Below, in pieces: positions 50,826 to 59,294 of a stretch of DNA of 64,000 bases. Numbering within the stretch: the first letter of the stretch is position 1; the number at the start of each line of letters is the position of its first letter. The notes beneath the pieces are model-generated. The model was not told where the DNA came from. It saw only the letters and a list, made by a program, of their open reading frames with translations, and did no database searches. Origin of the DNA: CAYXLI01 sp964464925 (lineage in GTDB: Bacteria > Acidobacteriota > Terriglobia > Bryobacterales > Bryobacteraceae); NCBI GenBank assembly GCA_964464925.1, contig CAYXLI010000016.1:1-64000 (forward strand), read 5' to 3'. A program made the translations under genes and the position numbers.

Positions 50826-51884
50826 TTAAGACAGCAAATAGACGGCAAAGGTTCCAAGCCAATGCCCGCCCTCGTAGTGCGCACCTGTAACCGCTAGAAG
50901 CCCGTCGTTTTGATGGACTTCCGCGGTCGCCCGAAGGGATCTTACGCGCTTATCCCTGGCCGGTAAGGCCGACGCAATGGCCTTCAACATCCATGCACGG
51001 CTCAGGTTGAGGCCATCCAGATGAGCGAGTTTCCCATCACTGGGGTCCGTAACTATCCCGGGTTTCAGCCATGCAGCGGAGCCGTCTTCGGGGATTCCCG
51101 GCAGAAACTGTCCCAGCCACTTCGCGAACTCCTCCTTCTGGGTCACTACCCGCCGCACAACGTCTGCCTCTGCCAGACAGGGCGAGAGGAAATCTTCTCC
51201 TGAGGGCTCATAATTTATCGGACAGGCCTTGTCGTTCAGATAGAACTCAAGCACTTTGTCGGTCAGGAGTGCTTCAAAATCCGGGTTCTTAGCCACTCTC
51301 GCGTAATCCAGTGCCAAGCCTAAGGCAAATGCGGTGTTGGAGTGCTCGCCGGAACGGATGGGATGCGGCAGTTTCCGCAGCCATTCGCTCAGGCGGCGGA
51401 CGGCCGAGTTCTCCAGCGGCTTGACCGTCTGCGACCAGCGTTGCGCGTCCGGATCCTGCCACTCGTGCAGTTCGGCTGCGAGTTGTAACAGCCATGCCAG
51501 CCCGTAGGGCCGCTCGAATGTCGCTCTACCGGCGCCATTCAGGTACTCCGCTTCCCTCGCCAAATTCGGTGCGGTGAGGCTCAGGGCGAGGGCCGTCTTG
51601 GCCTTGGCCGCAAGCGGAGCATCTGGAAACAGCCGGGCCAGGCGCGCGAGCAGCCAGTGGCCGTGGACAGACGAGTGCCAATCATAACAGCCATAGAACG
51701 CGGGAGTCAGATCGCGCGGCGGTTTCGCATCTTCGGCGGAATTGAGCACGTGCGCAACCTTGTTCGGGTACTCGCGGTGTACGCACGCCAAGGCGAGGTT
51801 CGCGAATCGCTCCGCGACACCCTGGTTGAGGGTGTTAGCCGTCAAGAGATTGGCTCCGATAAGGAGAAGGGCGACGCCTCGCAA
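50826..51884 (-). CDS. DUF2891-family exported protein
   Basis: A 352-residue DUF2891 protein with a signal peptide (VALLLIGANLLTANT). The conserved core is CYDWHSSVHGHWLLARLARLFP near residue 65, followed by NGAGRATFERPYGLAWLLQLA, HSNTAFALGLALDYA, and the EPSGEDFLSPCLAEADVV box. These suggest an alpha/alpha-toroid fold. Function unknown. Its start is nine bases from the stop of the small membrane-protein gene on the same strand, so they form an operon. A hairpin terminator follows. Confidence 0.88.
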   Translation of the reverse strand: MRGVALLLIGANLLTANTLNQGVAERFANLALACVHREYPNKVAHVLNSAEDAKPPRDLTPAFYGCYDWHSSVHGHWLLARLARLFPDAPLAAKAKTALALSLTAPNLAREAEYLNGAGRATFERPYGLAWLLQLAAELHEWQDPDAQRWSQTVKPLENSAVRRLSEWLRKLPHPIRSGEHSNTAFALGLALDYARVAKNPDFEALLTDKVLEFYLNDKACPINYEPSGEDFLSPCLAEADVVRRVVTQKEEFAKWLGQFLPGIPEDGSAAWLKPGIVTDPSDGKLAHLDGLNLSRAWMLKAIASALPARDKRVRSLRATAEVHQNDGLLAVTGAHYEGGHWLGTFAVYLLS

Positions 51885-51893
51885 CCTACCATC

Positions 51894-52034
51894 CTAACGC
51901 CAGACGATTATGGCCGCGACTAGCGCGGTTATCACGGCGACGGCCATGAACAGCGTAGAGTAGTTCATGGAGGCCCGCAGCGACGCGCGCTGCTGCTGTT
52001 CATGTTGTCTCATTTTGTCGAGAGCAGCGGACAT
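51894..52034 (-). CDS. 46-residue single-pass membrane protein
   Basis: A 46-residue ORF starting at ATG 52034 with GGAGG seven bases upstream. Soluble charged N-terminus (SAALDKMRQHEQQQRASLRASM), then one membrane helix TLFMAVAVITALVAAIIVW at the C-terminus, with a terminal Arg. It is nine bases upstream of DUF2891, so probably co-expressed. A longer frame from 52166 is not preferred because of the good ribosome site at this ATG. Function unknown. Confidence 0.7.
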   Translation of the reverse strand: MSAALDKMRQHEQQQRASLRASMNYSTLFMAVAVITALVAAIIVWR

Positions 52035-52125
52035 ATTTACCTCCGCTTTCATGCTAGCGCTTCGGCCCGCGGCGTCAAGCCGCCCGGTCTTGAAACGAGC
52101 GGTCACTTGAGCACATCGTAAACTT

Positions 52126-52941
52126 ATGGGTATTTTCAGCAGCCGCGCAGGAATCGCCGCCGCCATGGGGATTGTGGCCCTCGGCGTCGCCTTCGCGCTG
52201 CAACAGCCGTTTCGGCAATACCCCGCGGCAGAGTATTACAACTTTCCCCTTCCGCCGGACTATCAAACGCCTGGCGAATGGGTCTTCGGCCGGCTCATGT
52301 ATCCCACAATTCGGCCCGGCTTCGGATGGCGCGATGGATATTCGGACTGGACCATCGACTATCCCCGATCGGACCGGCATCTCGCCGCCGCCGTGCGCCG
52401 CCTCACCCGAATCGACGCGCGTTCCGTGGAACAGCCTATCAATCTTGAGGACGGCGACGACGTCTATCACTGGCCATGGCTTTATGCCGTGGAGGTGGGA
52501 CACTGGAACCTGACCGACGATCAGACGAAAAAGCTGCGTGATTACCTGCTCCGCGGCGGCTTCCTCATGGTGGACGATTTTCATGGCACGCGGGAATGGA
52601 GCGTCTTCATGAATAGCATGCGCCGTGTGCTGCCGGATCGGCCCATCCTGGACATTCCGAACAGCGATCCAATCTTCCACACGTTGTTCGATCTGGAACA
52701 GCGCTACCAAGTGCCGGGGGCGCAATTTCTTGAGACTGGACAACTGTACGAACACGATGGCTTCAGCCCGGAATGGAAGGGCATCTATGACGACAAGGGC
52801 CGGCTGATGGTCGCCATCTGCCACAACATGGACCTTGGCGACTCCTGGGAGCACGCCGACAATCCGGAGTATCCGGAGAAGTTCTCCGCGCTCGGCATGC
52901 GTATCGGAATCAATTACATCGTCTACGCAATGACACACTAG
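52126..52941 (+). CDS. DUF4159-family protein with N-terminal anchor
   Basis: A 271-residue protein. An N-terminal helix (IAAAMGIVALGVAFAL) anchors or exports it. DUF4159 core: FGRLMYPTIRPGFGWRDGYSDWTIDYPRSDRHLA, LRDYLLRGGFLMVDDFHGTREWSVF, and FHTLFDLEQRYQVPG near residue 185. The family is usually found in MoxR/DUF58-type operons of Gram-negatives and is thought to be envelope-associated; here it stands alone, with a divergent small-protein gene upstream. Function unknown. Confidence 0.85.
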   Translation: MGIFSSRAGIAAAMGIVALGVAFALQQPFRQYPAAEYYNFPLPPDYQTPGEWVFGRLMYPTIRPGFGWRDGYSDWTIDYPRSDRHLAAAVRRLTRIDARSVEQPINLEDGDDVYHWPWLYAVEVGHWNLTDDQTKKLRDYLLRGGFLMVDDFHGTREWSVFMNSMRRVLPDRPILDIPNSDPIFHTLFDLEQRYQVPGAQFLETGQLYEHDGFSPEWKGIYDDKGRLMVAICHNMDLGDSWEHADNPEYPEKFSALGMRIGINYIVYAMTH

Positions 52942-53166
52942 CTGCGGGGAAGCGTGTCCAACGAACCTTCAGCGCGGCCCCTGGTGTGAGACCCGGAATT
53001 CGGCATCCGCAGCCGCCGCGGAAGATTACGAAACGAACCCAACGGTTCATGAAGGCTAACCGTCCGGCTCAAGGCTCGCGTAGGCAGACCGAGTCTCTTC
53101 AACAACTTGGCCGCCCGAAAAAAAGGGCACTCCGCCTGCATTGGTGAGACGCATAGGAGAAATTTC

Positions 53167-53589
53167 ATGAACACCGAGTCTTTTGCACGGTTCGCGATGA
53201 CAGCGGCTTTGGCCGTTGCCAGCGCTGTAGCCTCGTTCGCGTCCGATGGCGGTCACTTGAAGGCCAAAATCGATTTTCCGTTCAAGGCTTTCACGTCCGA
53301 CATGGCCGCTGGTCACTACGATATCCTTCAGAAAACCGGCGACGGGAACAGATACTTTTACCTGCGCAACGTCGAAACCGGGAAGCAGATCGTCCTTTTA
53401 GGACATGCTTCCGAATACTCGAAATCGACTCGGCCGAGCCTCACATTCCATTGCGTATCGGCAGGCTGCGGCCTTACAGGGATTTCTTCGGACGACGGGC
53501 AGACGTACTCGACAGCTTCCCCGAAGTGGAGGACGGCTGAGAAGGAACGCCTAGTGACTGTTTATCTCGATCGCGTCGCGGGCGAATAA
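53167..53589 (+). CDS. small exported protein of acidobacterial type
   Basis: A 140-residue protein from ATG 53167 (AGGAG upstream). Signal peptide (ARFAMTAALAVASAVASF), mature part of beta type: KIDFPFKAFTSDMAAGHYDIL, FYLRNVETGKQIVLLGHA, LTFHCVSAGCGLTGIS with two Cys that could pair. It resembles short secreted proteins common in acidobacteria (KIDFPF-type). Function unknown. A terminator follows. Confidence 0.75.
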   Translation: MNTESFARFAMTAALAVASAVASFASDGGHLKAKIDFPFKAFTSDMAAGHYDILQKTGDGNRYFYLRNVETGKQIVLLGHASEYSKSTRPSLTFHCVSAGCGLTGISSDDGQTYSTASPKWRTAEKERLVTVYLDRVAGE

Positions 53590-53628
53590 TTCGCGACCTG
53601 TCCGAGGAGCCGCCGTCAACTCTTTGAG

Positions 53629-53651
53629 GGACCCGGCAGATGACCGGGTCC
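53629..53651 (+). terminator. terminator after small exported protein gene
   Basis: GGACCCGG (53629-53636) and CCGGGTCC (53644-53651), loop of seven, followed by TTGTT. It is about 40 bases past the stop. Confidence 0.75.
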
Positions 53652-53854
53652 TTGTTCCGTCTGCTTATAGCCGGCGAGTGCGAACCCGATGGGATCCATG
53701 TCGCGACTTCACCGCGTGCGGCTTTGTTCAGGAAGGCACGCGCTTTTCTTCGGATACGATAGCAGCCGAATATTGGCGGCTCCATGATCAGGCAAGGGGC
53801 AGTTGGGAAACGCGAGATGATTCACCGCTGAATGGAAGAATCATAAACGAATCG

Positions 53855-53883
53855 GCCCGTGCGAAGGACCAGTTCGCACGGGC
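53855..53883 (-). terminator. hairpin downstream of two-component operon
   Basis: Perfect 11-bp arms GCCCGTGCGAA (53855-53865) and TTCGCACGGGC (53873-53883) with a seven-base loop. On the minus strand it follows the regulator stop by about 165 bases. The T-run after it is broken (CGATTCGTTTA), so function as terminator is only possible. Confidence 0.45.
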
Positions 53884-54049
53884 GCCAATGACTCCTCCAC
53901 TGCTTGCAAGCCGCCATTCAGAGAACGGGGCGAAAGCGTCCGGGACGCTTGTCCCATACCGATCAGTTCAGGGACAATCTCCAGCGTAAGTAGGAGAGAC
54001 GTCCGATGTTAGTGATTTGTTCCTGTTTTCGTAGCAATTTCCTGCAATC

Positions 54050-54700
54050 TTAGACGATCAGGCCTCTACGGACTGCCCCGAGTACCAGTTCAGCTATCGA
54101 ATGAACTCCCAACTTCTCCATGATGCGGGTACGGTGGGTCTCAACGGTGTGAAGACTCAATCCGAGACGCGTCGCAATCTCTTTATTGCTTTGTCCTTCC
54201 GCTAGCAAATGGTAGAGTTGACGTTCGCGATCTGTCAGCAGTTCATAGCGGTCGTCCACTTTTTTCTCCTGAACGTCCCGCATATGGGCTTCCTGGAAGA
54301 GCTTTGCGACTGAAGGGCTGAAGAACGGGTGCCCCCGATGCAACTGCTGAATGGCTTGCACCAGTCCTTCTTCCAAGGTGTCTTTCAGCACGTAGCCGCG
54401 CGCACCTGCCTTCACAGCGCGCATCACATATCGCTCGTCACTGTACATGCTGAGAATCAGAACGGCCGTTCGTGGAGAGAATCGCAGCATCTGCGAAGTA
54501 GCTTCAATGCCGTTCAACTCTTTCATGGCGATGTCCACGATGGCGACATCAGGCTGATGCTGCTTTGCCATATCGATGGCCTCCAGCCCGGATGCAGCTT
54601 CAGCGACCACTTCCATGTCGCTCTGGCTTTCAAGGATACGCCGCAATCCCTGTCGAAACAGGTTGTGATCGTCCGCGAGTAGGATTCGAATTGGATTCAT
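54050..54700 (-). CDS. NarL/LuxR-family response regulator
   Basis: A 216-residue response regulator. Receiver with ILLADDHNLFRQ (acid pocket) and phospho-Asp56 in VAIVDIAMKELNG, then LILSMYSDERYVMRAVKAGARGYVLKD (Lys of the switch). C-terminal LuxR HTH at about 150-210: LTDRERQLYHLLAEGQSNKEIATRLGLSLHTVETHRTRIMEKLG. ATG overlaps the stop of the kinase gene by four bases. It presumably controls transcription in response to the adjacent NarX-type kinase; targets unknown. Confidence 0.93.
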   Translation of the reverse strand: MNPIRILLADDHNLFRQGLRRILESQSDMEVVAEAASGLEAIDMAKQHQPDVAIVDIAMKELNGIEATSQMLRFSPRTAVLILSMYSDERYVMRAVKAGARGYVLKDTLEEGLVQAIQQLHRGHPFFSPSVAKLFQEAHMRDVQEKKVDDRYELLTDRERQLYHLLAEGQSNKEIATRLGLSLHTVETHRTRIMEKLGVHSIAELVLGAVRRGLIV

Positions 54701-56100
54701 ACGTGTACTTCTGTGCCTCTATTTTGTACAGGACTGGGAGAGGGCAACGGAACCGTCAGACTCACCTTTGCTCCGCGTCCCCTTTTAGAGTCGATCGTCA
54801 GCGTTCCGCCCAGGCTGGCCGCGCGCTCGCGCATTCCAATTACTCCAAAGTGCATGTTTGCGGTCGTTTGATTCCTTTGCCTGATTGCGTCGAGGCCTAC
54901 GCCGTCGTCCTCGACTTCCAATGTCAACCGGCTGGCGGTCTGGAAGACGCGCACAGCTACGTGAGAGGCGTTTGCATGCTTTTCGCAATTATGCAGAGCT
55001 TCCTGAGTTACGCGGAAGACACACGTCTTCACGGCATCAGGCAGGTCCTCTTGCAGACCGGTTTCCGCAAGGTCGCATCGCGTTCCGGTACGCTGCTTGA
55101 AGTCATCAGTCAACCACTGCAAGGCCGGCCCGAGGCCCAGGTCATCCAACAGCGACGGCCGCAGCAGGAGCATGATATTGCGCGTAGTCTTGACCGTCCG
55201 TTCGGCGAGGTCGCGTGCGCGGGACAGGTTCTCAGCGAAGGTCACGCGGTCGCCTGCCTTGGTCTGCGCCTGGATGATTTCGATTTTCAGAACTGCCAGA
55301 TTCTGAACAACCTCGTCGTGCAGTTCCCGCGACAGATTCGTTCGTTCCTCTTCCTGAATTTCCATCAAACGCGCGGAAAGCCTCTCGAGTTCCGTCTTGG
55401 CCTCACTCACTTCTTTGAACTGCTGTTCCGCCTGGTTTTCGAGGATTTCGGCGTGCCGCAAACTAAACCGCATGACAAAGATCCCTATGCCCAAGCCGGC
55501 GAATAGCATCATCAGCAGACTCTGTGCCGCCGACCGTCGCGAGGCCGTGAACTCCTCTTCGCTCGCTGTCAAGTTGCTCTCGTTCGCCGTTTCGAGTTGG
55601 CGCAGAATGGTCGCGGCCGCATCTCTCCGGGGAACGATCTGCTTCTGGACAAAACCGTATTCCTGCGAACCCGGAAGAGCCATATCAGCCGACTGGTGCA
55701 AGACTCTCCAGAGTTCGTCGAAGCGCGCGCGCAATTCCAAAACGGAGTTCTGCGGCTCAAGCAGCTTGGCCAGATCGACGAAGGATTGGCCGGCATCGCG
55801 CTGAAAGGCATCCAACTGTGTGAGGTACACGCTTCTGCGGTTCGGGGATTCATTCAGGAAAAAGTCGCGCGCAGCTATTCCTCCGCCATACAGGCAGCGC
55901 CTCAGATTCGTGAGCAGGGTCTGCTGCTGCACGAACCTGTGATGAATCGCCACTGTTCGACGTGAAAAACTGTCCTGAATGCGGTACGCAGTGTACGTAG
56001 CAAGGACAAGGAGCCCTACGATTACACCAAAACCCGTGCGCAGGACTCTGCGCTTCCCTGTCATGCTTCTATTGTGGTGGACTGACTTCTCTTTGCCCAT
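54697..56100 (-). CDS. NarX-type sensor histidine kinase
   Basis: A 467-residue membrane histidine kinase. First membrane helix at about 22-42 (GFGVIVGLLVLATYTAY), periplasmic helical sensor domain of about 130 residues, second helix at about 190-210 (SLLMMLFAGLGIGIFVM), coiled coil, HisKA_3 box LSRELHDEVVQNLAVLK with the His near residue 260, then HATPase motifs NCEKHANASHVAV, LEVEDDGVGL and GVIGMRERAASLGG. This is the kinase of the pair with the downstream regulator. Start either ATG 56100 or 56064. The signal is unknown. Confidence 0.92.
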   Translation of the reverse strand: MGKEKSVHHNRSMTGKRRVLRTGFGVIVGLLVLATYTAYRIQDSFSRRTVAIHHRFVQQQTLLTNLRRCLYGGGIAARDFFLNESPNRRSVYLTQLDAFQRDAGQSFVDLAKLLEPQNSVLELRARFDELWRVLHQSADMALPGSQEYGFVQKQIVPRRDAAATILRQLETANESNLTASEEEFTASRRSAAQSLLMMLFAGLGIGIFVMRFSLRHAEILENQAEQQFKEVSEAKTELERLSARLMEIQEEERTNLSRELHDEVVQNLAVLKIEIIQAQTKAGDRVTFAENLSRARDLAERTVKTTRNIMLLLRPSLLDDLGLGPALQWLTDDFKQRTGTRCDLAETGLQEDLPDAVKTCVFRVTQEALHNCEKHANASHVAVRVFQTASRLTLEVEDDGVGLDAIRQRNQTTANMHFGVIGMRERAASLGGTLTIDSKRGRGAKVSLTVPLPSPSPVQNRGTEVHV

Positions 56101-56211
56101 AAAGCCTTAACCGTATGCGTCGCCCCCTCGCCGGGACTAGGCGCGCCGTACGTACCCAGGTTATACTGTAAGGGTTGGATTAGGATTTTACTTTACACAC
56201 ATAAGAGGCGA

Positions 56212-56430
56212 ATGAGCAAAGAAGATAGCATTGAAGTAACTGGAACCGTGGTCGAAAAGTTCCCGAGCGGCCTGTTCAGCGTGCAGTTGGACGTGGACCG
56301 CACCGTTTTGGCCCACCTTGCCGGTAAGCTCCGCCGCAATCGTATCCGCGTTTTGGCGGGGGATCGCGTCACCATGGAGTTGTCTCCTTACGACCTGACC
56401 AAGGGTCGGATCACGTACCGGCACAAATAG
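56212..56430 (+). CDS. infA: translation initiation factor IF-1
   Basis: A 72-residue OB-fold factor: SKEDSIEVTGTVVEKFPSG then FSVQLD, VLAHLAGKLRRNRIRVLAGDRV and SPYDLTKGRITYRHK, full length for IF-1. It stabilises the 30S initiation complex with IF-2 and IF-3. GAGG lies before ATG 56212; TATACT at 56162-56167 is a possible -10. In many bacteria infA lies in the ribosomal-protein cluster; here it is separate, ahead of wecB. Confidence 0.95.
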   Translation: MSKEDSIEVTGTVVEKFPSGLFSVQLDVDRTVLAHLAGKLRRNRIRVLAGDRVTMELSPYDLTKGRITYRHK

Positions 56431-56445
56431 GCGCACCGATTCCGC

Positions 56446-57564
56446 ATGCGCCGTCTCCTCTTCGTTTTCGGCACCAGGCCGGAAGCAATCAAGCTCTGCC
56501 CGGTGGTTCTCTACTTCCGCAAACATGCACCTGAGTTCGATGTAAAGGTCTGCGTAACCGCACAGCATCGCGGGTTGCTGGATCAGGTGTTGGAAGTGTT
56601 CGGTATCTCTCCGGAGTACGACCTGAACCTCATGCTTCCCGGACAAACCCTCTTTCAATCCACTTCGCGCATTCTTGCCGGGCTGGAGCCCGTCATGAAC
56701 GAATTGTTGCCTGATATGGTCTACGTGCAGGGCGACACGACCACGACACTCTGTGGCGCTATGGCAGCGTTTTACAAACAGACCGCGGTGGCGCACATCG
56801 AGGCCGGATTGCGAACGTGGGATCTGAAAGAACCCTTCCCTGAGGAGATGAACCGCGTGCTGTGCAGCCGGGTAACCGATCTCCACCTGGCCGCGACTCG
56901 AGGAGCAGCGGACAATCTGCGGTCCGAAGGCATTCCTGAGGTAAAAATCGCCATCACGGGGAACACGTGCATTGATGCCGTGCTTTACGTGCGCGATGGG
57001 CTGGAATCCGGCATCTTGCAAGGGCCCGAATGGCCGTTTCTGAAACCGGAAAAAAAACTCATTCTCGTTACCGCACACCGGCGGGAGAGCTTCGGAGCGG
57101 GCTTCGAGCAGATTTGCCAGTCGCTGGCTGAACTCGCAGCGCGGCCGGATGTACAGATCGTATATCCGGTGCACCCGAATCCCAATGTTCAAAGACCTGT
57201 GAACCAGTACTTGAGCGGACTGCCGAACGTTCATCTGATTGAGCCGCAGAGCTATGTACCATTCGTGGATCTGATGCGGCGGGCATATCTGCTGCTCACC
57301 GATTCCGGAGGAGTCCAGGAGGAAGGCCCGTCATTGGGCAAGCCCATCCTGGTTATGCGGGACAAAACAGAGCGTCCGGAGGCTGTGTCCGCAGGCACTG
57401 TCAAGCTGGTGGGTACGGATCGCGAACGCATCACTCGCGAGGCGTTCCGCCTGCTGGATGACGAAAAAGAGTACGAACGCATGTCCCTCATTCACAACCC
57501 TTACGGAGACGGGCGAGCGAGCGAGCGAATTTTGGCCGCAACCCGTTCATTCTTCGATCAATAA
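56446..57564 (+). CDS. wecB: UDP-N-acetylglucosamine 2-epimerase (non-hydrolysing)
   Basis: A 372-residue enzyme that interconverts UDP-GlcNAc and UDP-ManNAc for surface polysaccharide synthesis. Full-length GT-B-like epimerase: FVFGTRPEAIKLCPVV, VQGDTTTTLCGAMAAFY, VAHIEAGLRTWD, PEEMNRVL, VTAHRRESFG, PVHPNP, LLTDSGGVQEEGPSLGKPILVMRD with the uridine-binding Ser, and GTDRERI. 15 bases after infA, so probably co-transcribed. No wecC or polysaccharide genes follow. Confidence 0.93.
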   Translation: MRRLLFVFGTRPEAIKLCPVVLYFRKHAPEFDVKVCVTAQHRGLLDQVLEVFGISPEYDLNLMLPGQTLFQSTSRILAGLEPVMNELLPDMVYVQGDTTTTLCGAMAAFYKQTAVAHIEAGLRTWDLKEPFPEEMNRVLCSRVTDLHLAATRGAADNLRSEGIPEVKIAITGNTCIDAVLYVRDGLESGILQGPEWPFLKPEKKLILVTAHRRESFGAGFEQICQSLAELAARPDVQIVYPVHPNPNVQRPVNQYLSGLPNVHLIEPQSYVPFVDLMRRAYLLLTDSGGVQEEGPSLGKPILVMRDKTERPEAVSAGTVKLVGTDRERITREAFRLLDDEKEYERMSLIHNPYGDGRASERILAATRSFFDQ

Positions 57565-57664
57565 AAAATTTCAGAAAACGCCGTTTTTGACCTGAAACGG
57601 GCGTTCGCACCTCCTATTATTCGAAGGCTCGAATCTATACTGGAGCCGAGAAGAGGTGGTGTAA

Positions 57665-58735
57665 ATGACTCTTGATAACGACAACAGCAACAACCCGAAA
57701 CGCCCCAGATTAATACGGAGGCTTCCTTCAGCCGACCGTGTGGGGAAGCACCGCGACATCGTGGCGGAGTTGAGCCAACGGGTCATCGGGCAAGAGGAAA
57801 GCCTGACGCAGATCGTGCCGTTCATTCAGATGTTCGAAGCGGGACTCGCTCCGGAAGGACGGCCCGTCGGGGTTTTCCTCCTATTGGGTCCCACCGGAAC
57901 CGGGAAAACACGTACAGTCGAAGCCCTGGCTGAAGTGCTTCACGGCAGTCCGAGGAACATTTTGAAAGTCGATTGCGGCGAATTTCAGATGGAGCACGAG
58001 GTGGCCAAACTCGTCGGTGCACCTCCTGGATATCTCGGACATCGCGAAACGCAACCGATGCTGACGCAGGCGCGGCTCGCTGCTGTGACGAGCGAGAAGA
58101 GCGCTTTGTCCATTGTGCTATTCGATGAGATCGAAAAGGCAGCCCCTTCGATGACCCGTTTACTGTTGGGGGTTTTGGACAAGGCAACGCTGCGCCTGGG
58201 CGACAACAATATCGTAAATTTCGAGCGCAGCATGGTGTTCCTTACCAGCAACCTGGGAGCCCACGGGATGATGAAGGCGCTTCAGCCGGATTTCGGATTC
58301 GCTGCCCATATCGACCCGCCCGCACCAGAAGAATGCCGCACAGTCATCGGCGAAATCGCTCTAAATGCGGCGAAGCGCCAATTCGCGCCCGAGTTCATGA
58401 ACCGGGTGGACGCGGTGATCACCTATCAGCCTCTTAGTGAGGAGACTCTGAAGAGGATCGTTTCGCATCAGATCGCTGAGTTGCAGATGCACATACGGCG
58501 CCGTCTGGGTGAGAAGGCTTTCCATCTGGAAGTGCCGACCCGCTCCCGCCTGTTCCTGCTGAAACAGGGCACCAGCCGCGAGTACGGTGCGAGGGAAATC
58601 AAGCGAACGCTGCAGAAGCACCTGATGCAGCCCTTATCAGCGCTGGTGGCGGAGGGACGCGTGCAGCCCGGCGCGATGGTCATTGCAGACCTGAACGGCT
58701 CCAGAGACAAATTGAAGTTGAAAATCGCAGCCTGA
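57665..58735 (+). CDS. stand-alone ClpB/ClpA-D2-like AAA+ ATPase
   Basis: A 356-residue AAA+ protein corresponding to the second ATPase module of ClpB/ClpA/C plus the C-terminal D2-small domain. Walker A GPTGTGKTRTVEAL, pore loop GAPPGYLG, Walker B VLFDEIEKAAP, sensor 1 FLTSNLG, Arg finger PEFMNRVDAVI and sensor 2 GAREIKRTL are all present. It lacks the Clp-N domain, D1 and the middle coiled coil. N-terminus is polar (LDNDNSNNPKRPRLIRR). No IGL/F loop of the ClpP-binding type was seen, so it is perhaps a chaperone or remodeller. A TATACT at 57636-57641 is a possible -10. Confidence 0.85.
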   Translation: MTLDNDNSNNPKRPRLIRRLPSADRVGKHRDIVAELSQRVIGQEESLTQIVPFIQMFEAGLAPEGRPVGVFLLLGPTGTGKTRTVEALAEVLHGSPRNILKVDCGEFQMEHEVAKLVGAPPGYLGHRETQPMLTQARLAAVTSEKSALSIVLFDEIEKAAPSMTRLLLGVLDKATLRLGDNNIVNFERSMVFLTSNLGAHGMMKALQPDFGFAAHIDPPAPEECRTVIGEIALNAAKRQFAPEFMNRVDAVITYQPLSEETLKRIVSHQIAELQMHIRRRLGEKAFHLEVPTRSRLFLLKQGTSREYGAREIKRTLQKHLMQPLSALVAEGRVQPGAMVIADLNGSRDKLKLKIAA

Positions 58736-59290
58736 TCAAGGCTGGAACATCGAAATCCCTGCGACACCTGCCGCGCCGCACTGTTCACAAACTGGCGCAT
58801 TTTCTTCCGTGATTCCCCCCAACGCAAAGACTGGCATCCGGACCGCCTGGACCGCTTCACGCAGTGCGTCCAGGCCCTTAGCCGGTCCTTTAGCCCCACT
58901 AGGAAAAATGGGGCTAAACACCGCAAAATCGGCCCCCTCACGCTCCGCAAATTGCAGCTCTGAAATGGTATGACAGGAGACGCCGATCGTCAGGCGGACT
59001 CGGCTGATGGTTCGAAACTCATTGGGCGCGATCGAATTCGACGGCAGATGAACGCCATGCGCTCCGGCTGCCAGAGCCACGTCTGCCCTGGAGTTTACGA
59101 GGATGAGAGTGCCGGTTCCACGGGCCAGTTCTACGGCCGCCCGGACGAGCGCTGCCAGCTCACAGCCGGGCAGGTCTTTCTCCCGAATTTGGATCATCTC
59201 CACACCGCGCCGGATTTGCAGGCCGATGTTCGCGAGCAACTCCGCCGAATTGGCGAACGCCTTCCGGTCCGTGATGTAGTACCGGCGCAT
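58736..59290 (-). CDS. thiE: thiamine phosphate synthase
   Basis: A 184-residue TIM-barrel enzyme joining HMP-PP and thiazole phosphate to thiamine phosphate. Motifs: YYITDR, MIQIREKDLP, HGVHLPSN, IGVSCHT, FAVFSPIFPSGAKGPAKGL (phosphate loop), and VFALGGI. Slightly short compared with typical 210-residue ThiE, but all the motifs are there. It lies four bases after modC on the same strand, so it is the last gene of a modB-modC-thiE transcript, an unexpected combination. Its end meets the stop of the convergent AAA+ gene (58735/58736). Confidence 0.9.
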   Translation of the reverse strand: MRRYYITDRKAFANSAELLANIGLQIRRGVEMIQIREKDLPGCELAALVRAAVELARGTGTLILVNSRADVALAAGAHGVHLPSNSIAPNEFRTISRVRLTIGVSCHTISELQFAEREGADFAVFSPIFPSGAKGPAKGLDALREAVQAVRMPVFALGGITEENAPVCEQCGAAGVAGISMFQP

Positions 59291-59294
59291 ACTG

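Larger units (their letters stand above)
53590..54049. other. intergenic region with two strong hairpins
   Basis: 460 bases without a recognised gene. Holds a terminator at 53629-53651 and a perfect 11-bp hairpin at 53855-53883. Short open frames here are not supported by start signals or composition. Confidence 0.5.

Noticed and set aside
53624..53989. 121-residue plus-strand open frame
   Set aside because: Starts at TTG without ribosome site, spans a terminator hairpin, and has no recognisable content.
56188..57234. 348-residue minus-strand open frame
   Set aside because: Antisense to infA and wecB, both of which have full conserved motifs.
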